Below, in pieces: positions 57,078-64,000 of a stretch of DNA of 64,000 nucleotides. Below the pieces are notes generated by a model, which had not been told where the DNA came from, made no database searches, and saw only the letters and a list, made by a program, of their open reading frames with translations. Source of the stretch: Tremella fuciformis (Eukaryota > Basidiomycota > Tremellomycetes > Tremellales > Tremellaceae); NCBI GenBank assembly GCA_032768795.1, contig CP136498.1, forward strand, positions 248,001-312,000, given 5' to 3'. Numbering within the stretch: position 1 is the first letter of the stretch; the number at the start of each line of letters is the position of its first letter. The position numbers and the translations under genes were made by a program.

Positions 57078-58215
57078 CTAGCCTGCGCAGCCGTCCTCCT
57101 CCTTCCCCTGGCCTCTGTCTCCCTTGCCTGCCGGTCCGCCAGCTCTGGGGCGTGATCCGCTGAATGCTCCAGGTCGTACAGCTGTCCCTGGGGGGGGGGG
57201 GGGGGGGGGGATCTTCCTACGCTTCCCCCTGGCCACCTTATCCAGCCTCTGGGCCTCTCTTGTTGCCTCAAGCTCGCGTCGCGTGAAACTGCTGTTGGCG
57301 ATGACAAGTATTGAGGGCCTTCTCCGCCACTGCCTTGGCGTCCACATCGCCACGACGGAGCTGCCGAGTGTAGGACCGAAGCGTGCGGATCGTCTGAGGC
57401 GTCCTGAGCTCGCTTTGGGCCTGCGGCGGCGGGGTGACGGGCTGCTCGGGCTCGGCACCAATCAAAATCCCAGCATCGAGCGGCCAGCGACCAGCCTTTC
57501 TCCACGCGCTGCAAATCTGCCGCGATGTGGCTGCCTCTTGCCAGGCCTCATGGAACCAGCTCCAGAAACGACCCTTGGGCGCACTCTCGTTGCATGTCGC
57601 AAGCCGATAGTCGTCAAGCCGCCGAAAGTTGGCCACTTTCAAGTGGTTGAAGACGTTGACATCCAGAGGCTGAAATTGGTCGGTGAGACTTGCCGGCATG
57701 ATGATGACAACAATGTTACGATCCCATCAGCCCTGAAGGAAGCCGACCTAGTCATGGAAGTTGGCACCGTTGAGAAAGAGCAGTCGGCGGCGGGACGCAG
57801 GCGGGGGTGGTCCCCACGGTGGCGACGACGGTGATGTGCTCGCCACCAGTCCCAGACTGGCCTGGGGAACCCTGGGCATGGCGGGCGTGGTCTGGGGGGC
57901 CAATGCAACTGACTTTGTGGGTGTCTGAGAGCGTGAAGTACTTCTCATCCATGTGGAAGATCCCCGCGTGCGTGTAGGGGACGGTATCATACACCTCTTT
58001 CACCTGCAGGCGTCAGCGGGGCGTCTCAAGATCACAGGGCTGCTCACAAGGTTGTACCACGCCCGTCTTGTCTCTGGGGTGTCCGCCTGACGTCGTGAGA
58101 GCTCGTGGTAGGTGTGGAACCGACTTGAAAGGCGGTCGGGATGTCGCCGCACAAACTGGCCGACCCAATCCTTATGAATGACGACCAGCAAGGCCTTCAG
58201 CGAGTGCGCGCACAT
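57078..58215 (-). pseudogene. Inactivated pogo-like DDE transposase
   Basis: Minus strand. At 58215-58048 the frame reads DWVGQFVRRHPDRLSSRFHT and continues to WYNL, the CENP-B-type helix-turn-helix of pogo-family transposases. A 44-nt phase-0 intron (58004-58047) leads to GIFHMDEKYFTLSDTHKV, the first catalytic aspartate block. Then come FLNGANFHD, where the usual LDGHxSH has lost its aspartate, two in-frame stops, and QFQPLDVNVFNHLK, the typical QPLDxxxFxxLK block. The frame shifts again near a 21-G run. The N-terminal DNA-binding half is not recognisable upstream. The stops, the lost catalytic residue and the frameshifts make it non-functional. Confidence 0.78.
57190..57210 (+). repeat. 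G21 homopolymer
   Basis: Twenty-one consecutive G inside the transposase relic, the longest homopolymer in the window. It translates as poly-Pro on the minus strand and probably marks the frameshift in the relic. Confidence 0.85.
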
Positions 58216-58833
58216 GTCGAGGCGTCAAGAGGGTGCCGCGGGACGCATAGTCGTTGATTTTGGCGACGGACTTGGTGAGTGACACCCAGAAGTTGCCGAC
58301 CGGTTCGTCAAGGAGGCTAAGCTCGGCGAGCCTGGGTGATTCTTTCCGTTGAAGACCTGTTGCCCGCTCAGCACTTGCAATGAGTGATGAGGAGCAACAG
58401 GAGGCGACATTCTACAAGGTCGTCAAGAGACGGCGTCATGAAAGCTTGTGGCACGCTGTTGCCTCGTCGAGGCTCGGTAAACCTAATTCCAGCGCCATGG
58501 TCGCCGTTCTTGGTTGAGTAGGTTCTCTAGTGGGCTGCGTTCGTGCCTGCTCCATCTGTTGGGGCTGTATCTCAATCCTAGTGCGTTGGTCGAGTAGCTC
58601 TTGATAAGTGGCTCCTTGGACCAAGTGCAGGGGATTGCCTTGCACAAACAAAGTAACTCGGGGCATTTCTCCCTCCGCTAACCGAATTGGGTGGATAGTG
58701 TGAAGCATGTACTCCACCCTTATCCACTGGGTACTCTGTTGGTGGAGCTTCGAATGGAGCGGTTCTTGAGTCACCGTCACCAGTTGCTGGTTGCTTATCG
58801 AGTGGTCGCTCGAGGTTCGACAACGGTGACGAG
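58216..58833. other. Stretch between pogo-like relic and Mutator-like element
   Basis: Minus-strand frames of about 60-146 codons are open here, one containing QEPLHSKLHQQSTQWIRVEY, but I recognise no domain. It may include the decayed 5' part of the pogo-like transposase. Confidence 0.35.
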
Positions 58834-59756
58834 TGTCACGGGGCCGGACCGGTCGTCGACTGATAGGCCCTCTCACACGAGCTTCCTGTCAATCTGTCTC
58901 TGTTCTCCACGAGAAGGTGTGTCACGCGCTGGGGGCAAAGGGTTGGCTGAAACCGACCGTAAGACTGAGGGCCGCGGTACTAACAAAGTAGTATTGATAG
59001 GGCTAGTCTCTGGCTCGTAAAGCAGGAAGACAACTCAGGAGGGAACTGCGGTTGTTGGGTTAGAACCAACTGTGTGACTGATCGATGGAAGAAAGAATGA
59101 GATCCATTGCTGGAGAAAAGAGAACTATGGAAGAAAGTACAGGGAATATATCTTTTTCACGCATCCATGGTTTTCCTGTTCATCCAACTGTTTTCCATAT
59201 CGAATCGAACCTACATCGGAATCCTCATATCGCAATTACTTCTTACAGTAACAGTTGGAGCTTAATCTCATCGATAGCGAGGAAGTGATTACATCGGTCG
59301 ATGTCTGACATCATAGGTCGAAGAAGTGATGTTGTCAAGTTGATGACCCGAGGTAATAGGTTGGGCTGGGATCTGATCATAGTCATGACATCATGCAGCT
59401 GTTCTGCCTGAGGTGCAGTCATGACAAGGTGTGGCCTACAGCCTCTCGTGCGTTGACAACGCGGCTGCGCCGTGACTTTCTATCCATGGGACTCACTACC
59501 ACGGTGCTAAGGACCGTCTATGGGTGAGAGCTTGTATATATATCGCCCGTGCCCTCCTCTGCACCACCTTGGGCTTTCTCCTTGAAACATCGACGAGGCT
59601 CGAGCTCTAGGGTCGTCAAGGCTACTCGAGGCTCGTCAAAGCTACTCGAGGATCAACGATATGCTCACATGTCTGACAGGTGTGCTGGGCTGTGCTGGGC
59701 TGGGACGAAGATTGTAGGCGTGCGTTGGTGATCATGGAGGCGTGGCCGATGTGACA
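58834..59756 (+). repeat. Left inverted repeat of the Mutator-like element, interrupted
   Basis: 58834-58921 and 59426-59756 together match the right arm continuously. The break falls at AAGGTGTG, which is present on both sides of the intervening 504 bp. Confidence 0.78.
58922..59425. mobile_element. 504-bp insertion inside the left inverted repeat
   Basis: The sequence is absent from the right arm and is bordered by an 8-bp direct repeat AAGGTGTG (58914-58921 and 59426-59433), as expected for a target duplication. It contains TGTTGGGTTAGAACCAACTG near 59053 but has no clear terminal inverted repeats and no coding region. It could be a small hAT-like or other non-autonomous transposon, or one carrying a solo LTR. 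Confidence 0.55.
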
Positions 59757-60106
59757 CTCTGCCTTCCTCTGAAATTGAGCTCCTGCGAGATGGCGGGCGA
59801 GGTGGGGCAGCTTGTTTGGCCTGAGCCTTTGCCCCCGCCTTGCGCTAAGCTGTATCTTCTGGTCAGAAAAAGTTTAAATTACAAACGGTTCAAAGTCTTA
59901 TGTATCTAGTTACGAACTTTAAGACTCAAACAGTCTTACCTACGAACCGCCACAAAACCATGACGTGTCTATCCTTATCACCCCCCTTTCTCACCATCAA
60001 AGAGGTGGTGCTTGCCATCAACGACGTCGTTCTTGTCGTGCTCTGCTTCCGTGCGCATACACAGCCTTGGATACCTTTATGAGCGACATACATGCATAAA
60101 TGATGT

Positions 60107-60695
60107 TCAAAGCATCCAGGTCATGTCCAGAGCGATGTCGGGCGGTGGTCGCATGCAGGTGGTCCGTTTATGACCAGCTTGTCCGCAATTGCCGCAGCAA
60201 TTTGGTCGCTGCGGCCCAGGGAAGGCCAATCTTGCCTGGGACGATGTTCCTGCCTGTCTTGCTTGTGAGGCCTCTGTTGGGGCGGTTCCTTTGAGTCTGC
60301 GCTTAACGCCAGGCCCCCCAATGCCTCCCTTCATGTCCAGTGGGCGCGCATTGTTGTCATACTCGAGATCTGCGAGCAGGACCACGGGCAATGGCCTGCT
60401 GTAGGTCTTTCTCCATGACTTGGCCGACCAGACCTGAGAATTGAAGCTGACTGTCAGAACACATCTCATGCAGCCAAGAGACGACCTACAGCTTGGCAGA
60501 CCTCTTTAGCAACCTCGCAACGGCAATGACATGCCGGCAAGCCAGCCCCATGTCTCTCGGACGCCCGCAAGAGCATAGGGCCATGCCGGTCAACCACCAC
60601 AGCTCGACATCTCTCTCACGCTCGGGAAGGTTGGGTGGGGCTGCAAGGGTGATAGTCTTGGCTCGGGTGTGCTCGAAGGTGCTTTCGGACAGCAT
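60107..60695 (-). pseudogene. MULE transposase C-terminal fragment (SWIM finger, CCHC knuckle)
   Basis: Minus strand. At 60695-60486 the frame gives LCSCGRPRDMGLACRHVIAV, a CxC...CxH SWIM zinc finger. At 60469-60107, beyond a GTAGGT..TTCTCAG intron-like gap, it gives VWSAKSWRKTYSRP and later CCGNCGQAGHKRTTC, a CX2CX4HX4C knuckle. The order SWIM then knuckle is that of the C-terminus of Mutator-like transposases. The two pieces do not join in frame over that gap, and the catalytic DDE domain is missing, so this is a truncated remnant within the element's inverted repeats. Confidence 0.75.
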
Positions 60696-60798
60696 GACAT
60701 GGATGCCGCCCGCACGGACTTGCTCGGCATGAACGTAGTTGAAGGCGACATTGGTGTAGGTCTGCAGGTGCTCTGTGGCCGCTGTCCGTCTCTCAGCC

Positions 60799-61203
60799 TG
60801 TCACGTCGGCCACGCCTCCATGATCACCAAAGCACGCCTACGAGCCTCGTTCCAGCCCAGCACGCCTGTCAGACACGTGCGCCTATCGTCGATCCTCGAG
60901 TAGCCTCGACGACGCTCGAGTAGCCTCGACGACTCTAGAGCTCGAGCCTCGTCGATGGTGTTTCAAGGAGAAAGCCCAAGGCGGTGCAGAGGAGGGCACG
61001 GGTGATATATATACAAGTCCTCACCCGTAGACCGTCCTTAGCACCGTGGTATTGAGTCCCATGGATAGAAAGTAACGGCGCAGCCATGTTGTCGACGCAC
61101 GAGAGGCTGTAGGACACACCTTCTCGTGGAGGACAGAGACAGATCGACAGACAGCACGTGTGAGAGGGCCTATCAGTCGACGACCGGCCTGGCCCCGTGA
61201 CAG
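60799..61203 (-). repeat. Right inverted repeat of the Mutator-like element
   Basis: About 405 bp, complementary to the left arm. It includes tandem CTCGAGTAGCCTCGACGA words at about 60895-60935 and an AT-rich GATATATATAC box near 61003-61013. Confidence 0.8.
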
Positions 61204-61206
61204 TAC

Positions 61207-61729
61207 TCTATTTCTTGGATCCTGATTCTAATACTCTTTCTCCTATGTGTTGAGTCATGACATCGAGAGCGCGTGTCCATGTTGAGACGACGGCGGGGTG
61301 ACGGCGGCGGAACTTCGACACCCAGTTCTCTCCCAGCTGCTCGACAGACGACTATAGAGACAACGGCAGAGTGGGGGACAGAGAGGACACCGGCATTGCT
61401 GTGAGGGATAGCCGTGACTGGCGGAGGTAATTCACAACGTTGTGGATCTCCTTGTGAGTCGGGGGATGGCCAATGAGCAACATGCGACAAATGTAGTCCA
61501 CCAGAGACGTCTCCTCAGCCGGTGTCATGGCTTGAAGGTGAGCTGCAGCCGTCTTGTGATCCTGTGCACCCAATTTTATGCGGTTGTGGATGGTGGATCT
61601 TGGGACGCCAATTTGAGCCTCTAAATCGCGTAAACTTGGGGAGTTCTTGGTAGGATCAGCAATCCCTGCCTTGTAAGCGTTGACTGCAGCCTGGCGGGCC
61701 GGATTTGAGTCGGTCTGCATGATTGTCAC
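61207..61729 (-). pseudogene. N-terminal fragment of a pogo-like transposase
   Basis: Minus strand. The first piece has a psq-type helix-turn-helix (LRDLEAQIGVPRSTIHNRIK), followed by MTPAEETSLVDYICRMLL and GHPPTHKEIHNVVNYL. After an intron-like gap ending CTATAG it continues LGENWVSKFRRRHPA and TRALDV, the CENP-B-type DNA-binding domain. It then stops at TAG 61207-61209, 4 bp from the edge of the Mutator-like element. The catalytic domain is absent. It is the same superfamily as the relic at 57-58 kb but not the missing half of it, because the CENP-B part is present in both. Confidence 0.75.
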
Positions 61730-63518
61730 GGTGACAATGAGTGGTAGATGTCAACACTGACGGGATGTTGACGTGTCGTCCATAAAGAGGGGGGGGGGGG
61801 TGTGTCCATAAAGGGGGTGGTTGACGTTACGATCAGCTCTGATTGATTGGTGACCGATACAGCGTTATGTTCTAATAACTGGATCAGGGACAATAATGAT
61901 TACCACCTCAAACTGTCCGGTCAGGCGAGAAGTATCGACATTAGCCATCTTTTCAGGGTAAGGGGGTTGTCAGAGTCGGCGACAGCAAAGGGGCCTCAGT
62001 TGCCTGACTCTTGACGTATCGCAATGTCGGATTTTCGCATTGATCTAGATCGTGTTTTGGGCATTCAAGATCCTGGGACACCTTGCCAGAAGACGGTATC
62101 TTGCTTTTCTCGAATATTGTTATTTCAAACGACCTTTGGCAGAGGTAAAGAATGCTCGCTCTCGCACTTGCGCTCACACCCCAGACGTCATTTCAAGCTC
62201 CTCGTCCCTCGTCCAAGAGACGTGTGCCCCGATCGGCCTATCACAAAGATTCTGCATGTCGCCTTCCCGTAAACACTCCTCTTTGGACCGCTTGCCATAC
62301 TTCCAACACTCCACGCCTTAGATTGACAATGTTGACAACCTGGTTCAAGACCAGCCGGTCTGACAATGCGATCATCGTACCCACGTCCGTGGTTGATGCT
62401 GTTTGATCAGGAGCAGGAGCACGTGCACGTGGTGACAATCCGCTCATGAAGGGCAAGATGCCATTTTGGAATGACCGCCGAGTGAGCACGTCCTCTCCAT
62501 GTGCGGCAAGGTCGAGGAGGAAGATGACCATTGGACCTGTTGACGGGGCCTCATGCGTAGGTGAGATCTATATTCAGCAGCTTCGCTTGGCATGAAGATC
62601 AAGGTTGTCCATCACCACACCAAAGGGAGAGAAGAATCAAAGCTTACGAGTGGTAGGATCTCGATAGTCCATTGGGCACCTGCATCTGAATCCAATTTGG
62701 GTAAGAGATCCTCGAGACGACTTCGCACCAACTGAAGCATGATCAGCAGCAGCTGCTTTGGCGATATTGGCATCCATCCATCCATCCATCCTTCCATCCA
62801 TCCTTCCTTCCATCCATTTGTCCATCCATCCTTCCATCCGTCCACAATCATCTATCCAATTGTCGACTGCTCGTGCGTCGCCAGGCCTAGACCGCCGTGA
62901 TGAGAAAGACGCGCGCAGACGTAGGGGGTAATGTGGGCGAAAAAATACTCACACTCTCAATAGGTAGACTCGTGGTCGTACCGGAACGATGATGGGTATA
63001 TATGGTCGCTCTCCCATTTCCACGCCTGCCGTGACAACAGACCAACCACCAGATCCATGACCCAGCCTGCTCCGCCGCCGCCAACGTTGGTGTGGCTCTG
63101 GTTGTGCTTGCGCCAACGGATGCACCACAACACAACACGATCCTTTCTTCTTCCTGCTCATCCTCCTCTTCTGCTTGTCCGCCGTCATTGTCCACTTGAT
63201 GATTGGTCTCCGTGTCCTGTACCTCCCTCTGTCTTCTACGCTGAGCACACCATTCTTGCCATGCAACCCGCTGCAGCTCCTGCGGCTCCTGCGTCTGCTC
63301 CTCCTCCTCTTGGACTAGACCTCAAGAACGGGCCTTTGGCTGCTGCAAAAGACAGAGTGGGGCAACGGTCATACTCGGGCCTCGTGATGACAACAAACGT
63401 TGTCCGAGTGAACCGGGTAGACGTGTGTCACGATGCTGCGCTCTCCCGTTGGCAGAGGCCCTCTCGCACAATATCAGAGTCAAGGATAAAGGATAAAGGG
63501 GTAGAAACGAGGATGTCG
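61730..63518. other. Simple repeats, no gene seen
   Basis: Contains a 12-G run (61789-61800) and a CCAT/CCTT tetranucleotide tract. Open frames at 62.2-62.5 and 63.0-63.5 kb have no recognisable domain. Confidence 0.4.
62768..62840 (+). repeat. CCAT/CCTT tetranucleotide microsatellite
   Basis: Alternating CATC and CTTC tetranucleotides. The Gly/Trp/Met/Asp-rich open frame on the minus strand is an artefact of this repeat. Confidence 0.88.
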
Positions 63519-63600
63519 AGGTAGAATCCTCGTCGAGGTTGGATCCTCGTCGAGGTTACAAGGTCGTCGAGGTAACAAGGTCGTCGAGGATACAGCGTGA
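63519..63600 (+). repeat. Tandem GTCGTCGAGG motif cluster
   Basis: Five or so copies of (G)TCGTCGAGG separated by 8-10 bp (TTGGATCC, TTACAAG, TAACAAG). A similar GTCGTCGAGG/CTCGAG word array lies inside the inverted repeats of the Mutator-like element, and further copies occur at 63.77-63.84 kb, so this may be an end of a related element. Confidence 0.6.
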
Positions 63601-64000
63601 GTGCGGCTCAGCCACGCTGTGTGCCACGGAGAGAGTGAGATCGTCAATGATGATCCATGAGACTCAATCAGAGAGTGCTGAAGAACTACGACGGGCGCCT
63701 GGGGCATCCTATATGACTCTGCGCCTGCTTTCCGTCGTCGCGCGTTCATCCAACGTCTACTCCCTCGTCGAGGTTCTCCAGCCCGAGGTAGGTCACGTGT
63801 CGGCCACGTGAGAGGTGTCGGTCACGTGCGTAGGTCGTCGAGGGCGTGGCCGTCGTGACAACGTGAGATCAATCTCGAGATTTGTGCCTGCTTCCTCGAG
63901 TTGTACGCCTCGGTAAAAGCTCCCTGGTCAATGATTGACTGTACAAGTAGAGTCATTTCGTTGGGTCGATACTCTACCGTTGTGGTCTTGTCCTCTTCTT
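63601..64000. other. Window end, no gene seen
   Basis: Contains CACGTG palindromes near 63796, 63807 and 63825 and more TCGTCGAGG words, but no supportable gene. Confidence 0.4.

Larger units (their letters stand above)
58834..61203 (-). mobile_element. Mutator-like element with long terminal inverted repeats
   Basis: The right arm (60799-61203, about 405 bp) is a close reverse-complement match to the left side, which is split into an outer part 58834-58921 and an inner part 59426-59756 by a later insertion. Outer ends read TGTCACGGGGCC on the left and GGCCCCGTGACA on the right. The interior carries a SWIM zinc finger and a CCHC zinc knuckle, the C-terminal pair typical of MULE transposases. 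Long inverted repeats plus SWIM identify the superfamily. No target duplication is obvious. The transposase is truncated, so the element is non-autonomous. Confidence 0.75.

Noticed and set aside
57124..57834. Plus-strand frame of 236 codons
   Set aside because: It is the antisense shadow of the pogo-like transposase relic, whose minus-strand motifs are specific.
58834..61729. One pogo-like gene split by the Mutator-like element
   Set aside because: Both flanks carry their own CENP-B-type domain, so they are separate copies.
62612..62851. Minus-strand frame rich in Gly, Trp, Met and Asp
   Set aside because: It is the CCAT/CCTT tetranucleotide repeat in translation.

Overview
The window looks like nuclear DNA of a filamentous or yeast-like fungus, most likely a basidiomycete. 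The evidence is short introns (37-121 nt) with GT..AG ends and CTRAY-type branch sites, moderately GC-rich DNA, a Ty1/copia retrotransposon with solo LTRs, pogo-like and Mutator-like DNA transposons, and several genes related to fungal FunK1-type kinases. No ribosomal, tRNA or bacterial operon structure was found. Placement within the basidiomycetes (for example Tremellomycetes) is inference only.

Two gene families recur. Family A encodes large kinase-like proteins: A1 at 2690-6112 (+), A2 at 53827-56445 (+), and A3 on the minus strand, cut in two by a retrotransposon (45944-47955 and 39551-40261). Family B encodes kinase-less proteins with an N-terminal domain resembling the N-terminal part of FunK1 proteins, a Gly/charged linker and a small C-terminal domain: B1 pseudogene about 9.1-10.7 kb (+), B2 36515-39321 (-), B3 48163-50791 (-), B4 51133-53339 (+). 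B3 and B4 are head to head, each followed by an A gene (B3 then A3 leftward, B4 then A2 rightward), so the 39-57 kb region is an inverted pair of B-A modules. Intron positions and phases are shared between A1 and A2, which makes the A family paralogous by structure as well as by sequence.

Layout. 1-2.5 kb: purine-rich, no gene. 2.7-6.1 kb: A1. 6.1-10.7 kb: decayed B-like material. 12.6-13.3 kb: a small two-exon coiled-coil gene. 15.1-15.6, 19.5-20.1, 21.4-21.8 and 30.8-31.7 kb: tandem arrays of one palindromic repeat family, with a single unit at 11.0 kb. Between the second and third arrays (20.1-21.1 kb) are broken remnants resembling the two ends of a bacterial-type hybrid sensor kinase. 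21.9-22.6 kb: an AT-hook-like gene. 16.8-28.7 kb: five solo LTRs. 34.3-34.7 kb: a copia gag relic. 36.5-39.3 kb: B2. 40.26-45.94 kb: a full-length copia element with identical 156-bp LTRs and a GTGCC target duplication, inserted inside A3. 46-57 kb: B3/A3 and B4/A2. 57-61.7 kb: a transposon graveyard, with pogo-like transposase relics on both sides of a Mutator-like element with about 400-bp inverted repeats, itself hit by another insertion. 61.8-64 kb: simple repeats and no convincing gene.

The working picture is a repeat-rich, fast-evolving accessory region in which paired FunK1-N-like (B) and kinase-like (A) genes are duplicated, inverted, broken and invaded by transposons. Their biochemical role cannot be read from the sequence; pairing and co-duplication suggest that they act together.
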